Shown here: positions 15,269 through 21,628 of the stretch, piece after piece
How the letters are laid out: each line of letters opens with the position of its first letter
How positions within the stretch are numbered: the first letter of the stretch is position 1
From: Eubacteriales bacterium
GTDB taxonomy: Bacteria; Bacillota; Clostridia; Oscillospirales; Oscillospiraceae
Reading direction: 5' to 3'
Assembly (NCBI GenBank): GCA_030528965.1
Contig: JAUMXS010000003.1
Coordinates: forward strand, 1 to 21,628
DNA length: 21,628 nt
Position numbers and translations under genes: made by a program
The notes under the pieces: generated by a model
Database searches by the model: none
What the model was told of the DNA's origin: nothing
The model's input: the letters and a program-made list of their open reading frames with translations, nothing else

Positions 15269-15667
15269 TCAGACGCGGCGGCGCTTGGGCGGACGGCATC
15301 CGTTGTGCGGGATGGGGGTCACGTCCTTGATCATCGTTACTTCCAGACCAGCGGTCTGCAGAGCACGGATCGCAGCTTCACGTCCCGAGCCGGGGCCCTT
15401 AACATACACTTCGACCGTCTTGAGGCCATGTTCCATCGCGGCCTTGGAAGCGGTCTCAGCCGCGGTCTGAGCCGCGAACGGAGTGGACTTACGGCTGCCG
15501 CGGAAACCCATTCCGCCTGCAGACGCCCAGGAAATGGCGTTGCCGTTCGTATCCGTAATGGTTACCATCGTATTGTTGAAGGAGGAGCTGATATGCACGA
15601 CGCCCCTCTCAATATTCTTGCGCTCTCTGCGGCGGGTCCTTGTGACCTTGCCTTTCGGTGCTGCCAT
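15269..15667 (-). CDS. rpsK: 30S ribosomal protein uS11
   Basis: The 132-residue protein has the conserved S11 core: [39 protein letters not shown] and [12 protein letters not shown], ending [12 protein letters not shown]11 lies on the 30S platform near the mRNA exit. AAGGAGGG precedes the ATG. It lies 15 nt after rpsM and 19 nt before rpsD. Confidence 0.98.
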   Translation of the reverse strand: MAAPKGKVTRTRRRERKNIERGVVHISSSFNNTMVTITDTNGNAISWASAGGMGFRGSRKSTPFAAQTAAETASKAAMEHGLKTVEVYVKGPGSGREAAIRALQTAGLEVTMIKDVTPIPHNGCRPPKRRRV

Positions 15668-15682
15668 GTTCAGTTCCCTCCT

Positions 15683-16051
15683 TTACTTCTTCTTGTTGGC
15701 GATCGTGCGCTTCGGGCCCTTGCGGGTACGAGCGTTCGTCTTGCTCCGCTGGCCACGGACGGGCAGTCCGCGACGATGACGAAGACCACGATAGCTGCCG
15801 ATTTCGGTCAGACGCTTGATGTCAAGCGCAACACTGCGGCGCAGGTCGCCTTCCACAATGTAATTGTGGTCGATACACTCACGAATGCGAGCTTCTTCTT
15901 CATCAGTGAGATCCTTCACGCGGGTGTCAGGATTGATTCCGGTCTCTTCCAGAATCTTCTTCGCGGTGGTCCGGCCTATACCAAATACATAGGTCAGTCC
16001 GATCTCTATTCTCTTGTCCCTGGGCAGGTCAACGCCGGCAATACGTGCCAT
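15683..16051 (-). CDS. rpsM: 30S ribosomal protein uS13
   Basis: The 122-residue protein begins [20 protein letters not shown] and includes [30 protein letters not shown] and a basic tail that reaches the P-site tRNA. S13 also contacts the 50S head bridge. The ribosome binding site is modest (AGGAAAG close to the ATG; a stronger GGGAGGA lies about 30 nt upstream at the foot of a predicted RNA structure), which hints at translational control of this first alpha-operon gene. Confidence 0.98.
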   Translation of the reverse strand: MARIAGVDLPRDKRIEIGLTYVFGIGRTTAKKILEETGINPDTRVKDLTDEEEARIRECIDHNYIVEGDLRRSVALDIKRLTEIGSYRGLRHRRGLPVRGQRSKTNARTRKGPKRTIANKKK

Positions 16052-16083
16052 ACTTTCCTATCATTCCTTTCAGATTAATTCCT

Positions 16084-16144
16084 CCCGCACCGGTTTCGGA
16101 CGGAGGCTTGCTCCCGCCGGAGGGGAGCCTCCGGTCCATGCGGG
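16084..16144 (-). promoter_or_regulatory. Candidate structured RNA element upstream of rpsM
   Basis: On the mRNA strand CCCGC and ACCGG (16144-16140 and 16135-16131) pair with the contiguous CCGGT-GCGGG (16093-16084). This makes a 10-bp helix with one 4-nt bulge. Inside, AGGC (16130-16127) pairs with GCCT (16107-16104) and TCCC (16126-16123) with GGGA (16115-16112), closing a 7-nt loop. The helix foot abuts a GGGAGGA sequence. It lies in a 150-nt spacer in an operon whose other gaps are mostly under 25 nt, which suggests control of rpsM, perhaps by S4. No U-run follows, so it is not a terminator. Confidence 0.45.
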
Positions 16145-16201
16145 ATTTATGGGGACCTTGTTCTCTTTCAGTTGAGACTTCCTTGCAATTCAGCCGGTCA
16201 A

Positions 16202-16315
16202 TTAGCCCTGACGCTGCTTATGCTTGGGATTCTCACAAATTACCATTACTTTTCCCTTGCGCTTAATGATCTTGCACTTTTCGCAAATGTGTTTCACCGA
16301 GGGTCTGACTTTCAC
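16202..16315 (-). CDS. rpmJ: 50S ribosomal protein bL36 (zinc form)
   Basis: A 37-residue protein read from a GTG start at 16315-16313: [20 protein letters not shown] and onward, ending NPKHKQRQG. The zinc ligands C11, C14, C27 and H32 of the C+ form are all present. GGAGG lies 8 nt before the GTG. It lies in the usual place between infA and rpsM. Confidence 0.96.
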   Translation of the reverse strand: MKVRPSVKHICEKCKIIKRKGKVMVICENPKHKQRQG

Positions 16316-16355
16316 TCGTATGACCTCCTATCTTGCAGCCAATCTGGCCGCGCTT

Positions 16356-16574
16356 CTACTTGCTGCGCCAGGTGATCCGTCCGCGAGTCAGGTCATAGGG
16401 ACTCATCTGTACCGTGACCTTATCGCCGGGCAGTACCCGGATAAAGTTCATCCGCAACTTACCGGATATGTGGGCCAGTATGGTGTGGCCATTCCCGATG
16501 TCCACCAGAAACATCGTATTGGGAAGGGATTCCACGACTTTGCCTTCCAGCTCGATTACATCATCCTTTGCCAT
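16356..16574 (-). CDS. infA: Translation initiation factor IF-1
   Basis: A 72-residue OB-fold protein beginning [20 protein letters not shown], with the core [20 protein letters not shown] and ending [12 protein letters not shown]. This is the standard IF-1 pattern and length. IF-1 occupies the A site during initiation with IF-2 and IF-3. The ribosome binding site GGAGGGG overlaps the end of map, 12 nt away. Confidence 0.98.
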   Translation of the reverse strand: MAKDDVIELEGKVVESLPNTMFLVDIGNGHTILAHISGKLRMNFIRVLPGDKVTVQMSPYDLTRGRITWRSK

Positions 16575-16586
16575 GTACGCCCCTCC

Positions 16587-17345
16587 TCAAATATCGTCAG
16601 CCATGGTCAAAATCTCAGGCTCACCATCAGTTATCAGGATCGTATTCTCATAGTGTGCCGAGAGATTTCCATCCTGTGTGACCACGGTCCAGTCATTATC
16701 CAGAACGCGGACGGCCGCGCTCCCCATGTTGACCATGGGTTCAATTGCCAGTGTCATACCCGGAACCAGCCGCGGTCCATGCCCCGGTCGGCCGAAATTC
16801 GGCACTTCCGGCGGCTCATGCAGCTTTTCACCCACTCCATGTCCCACATATTCGCGAACTACAGAATATCCGTGGCTCTCGATATAGTCCTGAATGGCTG
16901 ACGAGATGTCCGAAATACGATATCCGCTGCGAGCAAATCGAAGGCCTTCAAAAAAACTCTGCCTAGTCACAGCAATCAGCTGTTCCGCCGATTCGTCGAT
17001 TTTCCCGACGGCAAAGGTTCCGGCACAGTCTCCGACATAGCCCTGATACGTTGCTCCAACGTCCACACTGACTATATCACCCTCCTTGAGGCGGCGTTTC
17101 CCGGGGATGCCGTGAATCAGTTCATCATTCACAGAAACACAGGCGCTCCCCGGAAAACCGTTGTAGTGCAGAAACGTCGGTTTCGCACCGCAACCGGTGA
17201 TATATTTATAGACCGCGCGATCGATCTCCTCCGTTGTCACGCCGGGGCGAATCATCTGACGTGCTGTCGTCCGGGCCCCGGCCGTGATACGCCCCGCTTC
17301 ACGCATCAAGCAGATCTCGCGGGGGGATTTGATGCTGATCATCAT
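16587..17345 (-). CDS. map: Methionine aminopeptidase, type I
   Basis: Map removes the initiator methionine from new proteins in the cytoplasm. From the ATG at 17345 it has 252 residues. The metal ligands are all present: D95 (VSVDVGA), D106 (YVGDCAGTF), H169 (YVGHGVGEKLHEPP), E202 (AIEPMV) and E233 (HYENTI); substrate-site H79 lies in ELIHGIPG. It lacks the N-terminal SEC-C zinc extension. The start is chosen because GGGGA lies 9 nt upstream and only 4 nt separate it from adk; an in-frame extension to 17411 would run into adk. An ATG immediately after (17342) is also possible. In many Clostridia a small KOW-domain gene lies between map and infA; here the gap is only 12 nt. Confidence 0.97.
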   Translation of the reverse strand: MMISIKSPREICLMREAGRITAGARTTARQMIRPGVTTEEIDRAVYKYITGCGAKPTFLHYNGFPGSACVSVNDELIHGIPGKRRLKEGDIVSVDVGATYQGYVGDCAGTFAVGKIDESAEQLIAVTRQSFFEGLRFARSGYRISDISSAIQDYIESHGYSVVREYVGHGVGEKLHEPPEVPNFGRPGHGPRLVPGMTLAIEPMVNMGSAAVRVLDNDWTVVTQDGNLSAHYENTILITDGEPEILTMADDI

Positions 17346-17349
17346 AGAG

Positions 17350-17982
17350 TTAAATCCCCAATGCCTTGCAAATAACCACTGTCGTGGCTTCGATCCCGGG
17401 CTGATTCTCAACGGTCTTCAGCTTGCCGAGGTTTGCATAGAAGTCCTTAAGCGGTTCAGTTTCGGCATGGTAGACTTCGAGGCGCGCACGTACGGTCTCC
17501 GGCGCGTCATCCTTGCGGACGGTCAGTTCACCGCCGCAAAAGTCACATTTGCCTTCCGCCTTCGGCGGATTGTTTACCACATGGAAGGTAGCGCTGCAGT
17601 CCTTGCAGGTACGACGTCCGGCCATTCTGTCGATGATGGTCTGATCATCCACTTCAATAGACAGAGCCGTGTCGATTTCGATCCCGCGAGCCAGCAGAGC
17701 TTCCGCCTGCGGAATGGTACGGGGCATTCCATCCAGAATGTAGCCGTTGGCGCAATCCGGCTGAGCCAGACGCTCTTCCACGATCCCGATGATGACTTCG
17801 TCGGGAACCAGCTTGCCGCTTTCCACATAGGCTTTCGCCTGCAGTCCTACCGGCGTGCCCTCTTTCATGGCCGCACGGAGAATGTTTCCCGTGGAAATGG
17901 TGGGAATACCCATTTTCTTGCTCAGTATTTCAGCCTGTGTGCCCTTTCCGGCACCCGGTGCTCCCAAAAGTATCAGCTTCAT
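17350..17982 (-). CDS. adk: Adenylate kinase (zinc-LID form)
   Basis: Adk interconverts ATP + AMP and 2 ADP. The protein has 210 residues from the ATG at 17982, beginning MKLILLGAPGAGKGTQAEIL with the P-loop at 7-15. The LID domain has the structural zinc cysteines C126, C129, C146 and C149 typical of Gram-positive enzymes. The AMP site motif LDGMPRT (83-89) is present, with Met where Phe is more common. GGGGGAG, 6 nt upstream, fixes the start; the longer in-frame opening at 18078 runs into secY. The order secY-adk-map is the usual spc-operon layout. Confidence 0.97.
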   Translation of the reverse strand: MKLILLGAPGAGKGTQAEILSKKMGIPTISTGNILRAAMKEGTPVGLQAKAYVESGKLVPDEVIIGIVEERLAQPDCANGYILDGMPRTIPQAEALLARGIEIDTALSIEVDDQTIIDRMAGRRTCKDCSATFHVVNNPPKAEGKCDFCGGELTVRKDDAPETVRARLEVYHAETEPLKDFYANLGKLKTVENQPGIEATTVVICKALGI

Positions 17983-18004
17983 TATTTTCTCCCCCTTATT
18001 CTTA

Positions 18005-19288
18005 TCACTCAAGGAATCCCTTATAGTGACGCATAAGCAACTGGTTTTCCAAAACCTGCATCGTTTCCAGAGCAACACCGATCACGATGATGATGGAAGT
18101 TCCGCCCAGCGAAATACCGGTATTACGGGCCGCCTCAGAGAACACACTGATCAGGATCGGCGTTACGGCAATAATACCAAGGTACACCGCACCAAAGAGC
18201 GTGATCTTGTTGAGAACCTTCTGGATAAACTCGCTGGTCGGCTTGCCGGGCCGGTAACCGGGGATAAAGCCGCCGTTCTTCTTCAGATTGTTGGCAATCT
18301 CAATCGGATTGAACTGGATCGTCGCATAGAAATAGCTGAAGAAAACGATCAGCAGCATATAAATAATGGCATAAAGAACGGTATCCGAATCAAACAGCTT
18401 CAGGAACCAGCCGTCAGACTTGCCGATCAGAGCCGCGATGGTCGCGGGCAGAGAGGCAATAGACTGTGCGAAGATGACGGGCAGAACGCCGCACATATTC
18501 ACCTTCATGGGCAGATGAGTTGCCTGGCCGCCGTACAGTTTACGTCCGACAACGCGACGCGAGTACTGCACCGGAATACGGCGCTCGGCCTGCGACACGA
18601 CAACGATCAGTACGACGATGGCAAGTGCACCAAGCAGCATAAGGATCACAGCGATCCAGTTGATGGTTCCCGCCGCCGCCTGCGCAACCAGATTGCCGAC
18701 TCCAATCGGGAAACGGCTCACGATGCTGGCAAACAGGATAATGGAAATACCATTTCCGATTCCGAATTCCGTGATCTGTTCACCCAGCCACATCAGGAGG
18801 GCAGAACCGGCAGTGAAGGTCATTACGATCACGATGCCGGCCCAGACGCCGGAACCGGTCTCGGTCAGCAGGCTGTTGTTGCGGATAAGGACATAGTAGG
18901 CAAAACCCTGAAGAAGGCCGATTCCAACCGTGCTGTAACGGGTAATGCTGGCAATCTTCTTCTTGCCTTCCTCGCCCTCTTCCTTTGCCATGCGCTCCAA
19001 CGCGGGGATGGCAATCGTCAGAAGCTGGATAATAATGGATGAGTTAATATAGGGCTGGATGGAAAGTGCAAAGATCGTCGCCTGGGAGAAAGCTCCACCG
19101 GACATGGTGTTGTACAGGCCCAGAACCGTGTTCTGCAGGCTGGTGAAGTAGTCCTCCAGCATTACAGTGTTCACATAAGGAACAGGCACAGCATTTCCAA
19201 GACGGTAGAGAAGGATGACGAAAAGCGTGAAGATGATCTTCTTGCGCAGCTCCTCTATCTTCCATGCGTTACGAATCGTTTGAAGCAC
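18005..19288 (-). CDS. secY: Protein translocase subunit SecY
   Basis: SecY is the channel of the Sec translocon in the cytoplasmic membrane. The 427-residue protein starts at GTG 19288 (M-LQTIRNAWKIEELRKKI) and has about ten membrane spans. Typical signatures are LYRLGNAVPVPYVN, the plug/TM2 region SGGAFSQATIFALSIQPYIN, and the cytoplasmic tail MRHYKGFLE. The start is set by GAGGTGG 7 nt upstream, which is the end of rplO; only one base separates the rplO stop from the GTG, so translation is coupled. An in-frame ATG at 19324 lies inside rplO and gives a non-family N-terminus. Confidence 0.97.
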   Translation of the reverse strand: MLQTIRNAWKIEELRKKIIFTLFVILLYRLGNAVPVPYVNTVMLEDYFTSLQNTVLGLYNTMSGGAFSQATIFALSIQPYINSSIIIQLLTIAIPALERMAKEEGEEGKKKIASITRYSTVGIGLLQGFAYYVLIRNNSLLTETGSGVWAGIVIVMTFTAGSALLMWLGEQITEFGIGNGISIILFASIVSRFPIGVGNLVAQAAAGTINWIAVILMLLGALAIVVLIVVVSQAERRIPVQYSRRVVGRKLYGGQATHLPMKVNMCGVLPVIFAQSIASLPATIAALIGKSDGWFLKLFDSDTVLYAIIYMLLIVFFSYFYATIQFNPIEIANNLKKNGGFIPGYRPGKPTSEFIQKVLNKITLFGAVYLGIIAVTPILISVFSEAARNTGISLGGTSIIIVIGVALETMQVLENQLLMRHYKGFLE

Positions 19289-19289
19289 T

Positions 19290-19730
19290 TTACACCACCT
19301 CGGCCTTTCCGCCAGCGGCCTCAATCTTTTCCTTCGCGGAAGCAGAGAAAGCGTTGGCGCGGACCGTCAGTTTACGCTCCAGGTTGCCGCAGCCAAGGAT
19401 CTTGACGCCATAGACGCACTTGGAAAGCACGCCGGCAGTCAGGAGGGCCTCAGCATCCACCACGGCGCCGTCTTCGAAACGATTCAGCGCAGTGAGGTTC
19501 ACGCTCTCCAGAGGCTTCGCGAAAATGTTGTGGAAGCCGCGCTTGGGGATGCGGCGAGCCAGAGGCATCTGGCCGCCTTCAAATCCGACGCGAACACCGC
19601 CGCCCGAACGGGCGCCCTGGCCCTTGTGACCACGGCCGGCAGTCTTTCCGTTACCGGTGCCGTGTCCTCTGCCCTTGCGCTTCGCTACATGCGTGCTGCC
19701 GGGCGCGGGAGAAAGCTCATGAATGTCCAT
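19290..19730 (-). CDS. rplO: 50S ribosomal protein uL15
   Basis: The 146-residue protein begins [20 protein letters not shown] and has the Gly/Arg-rich N-terminal region ([19 protein letters not shown]) that threads through 23S rRNA, then the globular domain with [18 protein letters not shown]. The ribosome binding site GGAGG overlaps the end of rpmD. It ends one base before secY. Confidence 0.98.
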   Translation of the reverse strand: MDIHELSPAPGSTHVAKRKGRGHGTGNGKTAGRGHKGQGARSGGGVRVGFEGGQMPLARRIPKRGFHNIFAKPLESVNLTALNRFEDGAVVDAEALLTAGVLSKCVYGVKILGCGNLERKLTVRANAFSASAKEKIEAAGGKAEVV

Positions 19731-19742
19731 ATTCGGGCCTCC

Positions 19743-19922
19743 TTATTCTTCAGTGACCTGCAGCAGGTAGCCGATCTGGGCAATCTTGCCGCGCGTCTGA
19801 GGGTTGTCAGGCTGTACGGTCTCGTTGCCGGGTTTCCGCAAGCCGAGAGAGTTGGCAGTAGCAATGTGCTTATCCAGTCTGCCGTTCAGACTCTTTACGA
19901 GCTTAATCTTAAGCGTAGCCAT
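19743..19922 (-). CDS. rpmD: 50S ribosomal protein uL30
   Basis: A 59-residue protein from the ATG at 19922: MATLKIKLVKSLNGRLDKHI, then TANSLGLRKPGNETVQPDNP and GKIAQIGYLLQVTEE. This is the bacterial L30 pattern and length. GGAGGGGGA precedes the ATG. It lies 12 nt from both rpsE and rplO, as expected in the spc operon. Confidence 0.97.
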   Translation of the reverse strand: MATLKIKLVKSLNGRLDKHIATANSLGLRKPGNETVQPDNPQTRGKIAQIGYLLQVTEE

Positions 19923-19934
19923 GACTCCCCCTCC

Positions 19935-20465
19935 TTAACCTTTGATCTCTTCAGCAGTCTTGCCGCGGTAGACAGCGACCTGCGCAGCGTCACGCAGAGA
20001 GCGCAGACCAACCATCGTGGCGGAGACCACGTTCTGCGGGTTGTTGGAACGCAGGCTCTTGGCACGAACGTCCTTGATGCCGGCAGCTTCCATAACGGCA
20101 CGAACCGCACCGCCCGCGATAACACCGGTACCGGGTGCAGCAGGCTTAAGCAGCACGCGGCCGGCGCCGAACTCACCAATCACCTCGTGCGGAATGGTGG
20201 TTCCGCTCAGAGTGATGGTGCAGATGTTCTTCTTCGCATCTTCCAGTCCCTTGCGAATGGCCTCAGATACTTCGTTGGCCTTTCCAAGTCCATAACCTAC
20301 ACGGCCCTTGCCGTCGCCCACGACGCACAGCGCCGAGAACTTCATGACACGGCCGCCCTTGACGGTCTTGGAAACGCGGTTCAGGGATACGACCTTTTCG
20401 GTGAACTCGGGCGCCTCTTCTTCCCGGTTTCTCCGGTTGTCGCGCCTGTCGTTATTGTATGCCAT
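19935..20465 (-). CDS. rpsE: 30S ribosomal protein uS5
   Basis: The 176-residue protein has a charged, low-complexity N-terminus ([18 protein letters not shown]), then the S5 double-stranded RNA-binding domain ([37 protein letters not shown]) and the C-terminal domain ([19 protein letters not shown]). S5 lies at the mRNA entry and helps decoding accuracy. The start has a clear GGAGGA site; it is 16 nt from rplR. Confidence 0.98.
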   Translation of the reverse strand: MAYNNDRRDNRRNREEEAPEFTEKVVSLNRVSKTVKGGRVMKFSALCVVGDGKGRVGYGLGKANEVSEAIRKGLEDAKKNICTITLSGTTIPHEVIGEFGAGRVLLKPAAPGTGVIAGGAVRAVMEAAGIKDVRAKSLRSNNPQNVVSATMVGLRSLRDAAQVAVYRGKTAEEIKG

Positions 20466-20481
20466 TTCGTTTCCTCCTCCG

Positions 20482-20841
20482 TCAGAACTTCAGGCCGCCC
20501 TCACGGGCGCCCTCTGCCAGTTCCTTGACACGTCCGTGGTAGATGTATCCGCCACGGTCGAATACCACGTTCTCGATTCCCTTAGCCTTCGCGCGCTCTG
20601 CGATCAGCAGGCCGATCTTGTGGGCCGCTTCACAGTTGCTGCCGCAGCCTTCGAAATCCTTCTCCACGGTGGAAGCCGAGCACAGGGTGTTTCCCACGGT
20701 GTCGTCGATCACCTGAGCATAAATGTGGTTCTCACTGCGATAGACGTTCAGTCTGGGACGCTCCGGCGTGCCAGACAGCTTTCCACGTACACGACGATGG
20801 CGCTTCAGTCTCTGCGCTTTCGTATCCGGTCTATTAATCAT
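20482..20841 (-). CDS. rplR: 50S ribosomal protein uL18
   Basis: The 119-residue protein has the L18 signature: [34 protein letters not shown] and a C-terminus [21 protein letters not shown]18 binds 5S rRNA. It lies 16 nt from both neighbours in the spc operon. Confidence 0.98.
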   Translation of the reverse strand: MINRPDTKAQRLKRHRRVRGKLSGTPERPRLNVYRSENHIYAQVIDDTVGNTLCSASTVEKDFEGCGSNCEAAHKIGLLIAERAKAKGIENVVFDRGGYIYHGRVKELAEGAREGGLKF

Positions 20842-20857
20842 TCAGGCACACCTCCCC

Positions 20858-21400
20858 TTATTTCGCGCCGGTCTTGCCTTCTTTGCGACGAATATGCTCG
20901 TAATCGTACTTGATGCCCTTGCCCTTGTACGGCTCAGGCGGACGCTTACTGCGAACATTCGCTGCAAACTGGCCAACCTTCTGCTTATCGATACCCCGGA
21001 TGACGATCTGGTTCGGATTCGGAACTTCGATCTGAATGTCATCCGTCTCGGGCATGATCACCTGATGGCTGTAGCCCAGGTTCATCACAAGATTCTTGCC
21101 TTCCTTGCTCGCACGATAACCGACGCCGTTGACCTCCAGAGTCTTGCTGAAGCCATCGGTAACACCGACGACCATGTTGCTGATCAGAGTACGGGTCAGA
21201 CCATGCAGGGCACGGTTTTCCTTCTCATCATTGGGACGGGTAACCTTGATGACAGCGCCGTCGATCTCGATGTTCATCTGAGGAACGAAAGTGGCTTCCA
21301 GCTGTCCCTTGGGTCCCTTAACGGTGAGGTGATTTCCTTCAGCCAGCTTTACTTCGACGCCGGCAGGAACAGTAATGGGGGCTCTACCAATTCTAGACAT
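20858..21400 (-). CDS. rplF: 50S ribosomal protein uL6
   Basis: The 180-residue protein begins MSRIGRAPITVPAGVEVKLA and carries both L6 repeats; the C-terminal signature is PEPYKGKGIKYDYEHIRRKE. L6 lies near the sarcin-ricin loop at the factor-binding site. The gap to rpsH is 15 nt. Confidence 0.98.
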   Translation of the reverse strand: MSRIGRAPITVPAGVEVKLAEGNHLTVKGPKGQLEATFVPQMNIEIDGAVIKVTRPNDEKENRALHGLTRTLISNMVVGVTDGFSKTLEVNGVGYRASKEGKNLVMNLGYSHQVIMPETDDIQIEVPNPNQIVIRGIDKQKVGQFAANVRSKRPPEPYKGKGIKYDYEHIRRKEGKTGAK

Positions 21401-21415
21401 ATTCTCCTGCCCCCC

Positions 21416-21628
21416 TTACCAGATAAACGCAAGGACTTCGCCGCCGACATGCTCGGCGCGAGCCTTCTTGTCCGTCATGACGCCCTTGGACGTCGAAACG
21501 ATGGCAATACCAAGTCCCTTCAGAACGCGGGGCAGTTCCTCGGCGCCGGCATACACGCGCAGGCCGGGCTTGGATACACGCTTGAGGCCCTGAATGGCTT
21601 TTTCTTTACCGGGCAGATACTTCAGCTT
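21416..21628 (-). CDS. rpsH: 30S ribosomal protein uS8 (C-terminal part, 5' end beyond window)
   Basis: Seventy codons and a stop are present, entering from the right edge. The visible part reads [20 protein letters not shown], then [20 protein letters not shown] and [15 protein letters not shown], ending [11 protein letters not shown], the conserved S8 C-terminus. S8 binds the 16S central domain and is the spc-operon autoregulator in E. coli. The N-terminal half is outside the window. Confidence 0.97.
   Translation of the reverse strand, partial: KLKYLPGKEKAIQGLKRVSKPGLRVYAGAEELPRVLKGLGIAIVSTSKGVMTDKKARAEHVGGEVLAFIW

Noticed and set aside
17346..17411. An N-terminal extension of map
   Set aside because: It would overlap the end of adk and lacks a ribosome binding site; the added residues do not resemble Map.
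17855..19042. A 395-codon + strand frame opposite adk and secY
   Set aside because: It spans two well-defined genes on the other strand and is Asp/Asn/Gln/His-rich, as expected for the complement of a membrane protein gene.

Overview
The window looks like a chromosomal, housekeeping-rich segment of a spore-former-lineage Firmicute, most likely a Clostridia member near the Oscillospirales. The evidence is strong GGAGG-type ribosome binding sites almost everywhere, a SpoIID homologue, a TepA-type ClpP relative, the Firmicute order of the spc/alpha ribosomal cluster, zinc-binding (C+) forms of S4, L36 and adenylate kinase, and moderately GC-rich codon use. I see no transposase, integrase, phage gene, CRISPR array, tRNA or rRNA.

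Left part (1-2500). A multi-pass membrane protein of unknown function runs leftward off the window edge. It is divergent from spoIID (cell-wall lytic transglycosylase of engulfment). spoIID converges on rpsU (bS21), and the two share a bidirectional terminator. rpsU has a perfect TTGACA-N17-TATAAT promoter.

prfA block (2499-7012, rightward). Release factor 1 overlaps by 4 nt a single ORF that fuses a TsaC/YrdC threonylcarbamoyl-AMP synthase domain to a dephospho-CoA kinase (CoaE). An M18 aminopeptidase follows 5 nt later. Next comes a terminator-like hairpin whose 3' arm is the ribosome binding site of a TepA-like ClpP-class protein.

Middle part (7013-12840). murC (leftward) and cca (rightward) diverge from facing promoters. 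cca and glpK (leftward) collide tail-to-tail with overlapping stop codons. Divergent from glpK is a two-gene unit: an alpha/beta hydrolase (monoacylglycerol-lipase/S33 type) overlapping a small THEP1-like P-loop NTPase, closed by a strong terminator.

Right part (12933-21628, all leftward). This is the distal half of the spc operon plus the alpha operon, in transcription order: rpsH (cut by the window edge), rplF, rplR, rpsE, rpmD, rplO, secY, adk, map, infA, rpmJ, rpsM, rpsK, rpsD, rpoA, rplQ, then a terminator and a small zinc-ribbon protein. Genes are 1-40 nt apart except for a 150-nt structured spacer before rpsM and a 78-nt spacer before rpoA. Together these genes supply ribosomal proteins, the Sec translocon, initiation factor, N-terminal Met removal, adenylate balance and RNA polymerase alpha.

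Most of the window is conserved core genome. I do not see a wholly new multi-gene system. The best leads are the TsaC-CoaE fusion, the hairpin that hides the tepA ribosome binding site in a terminator, and the structured rpmJ-rpsM spacer. All functional calls rest on motif recognition by eye; no database search was run.
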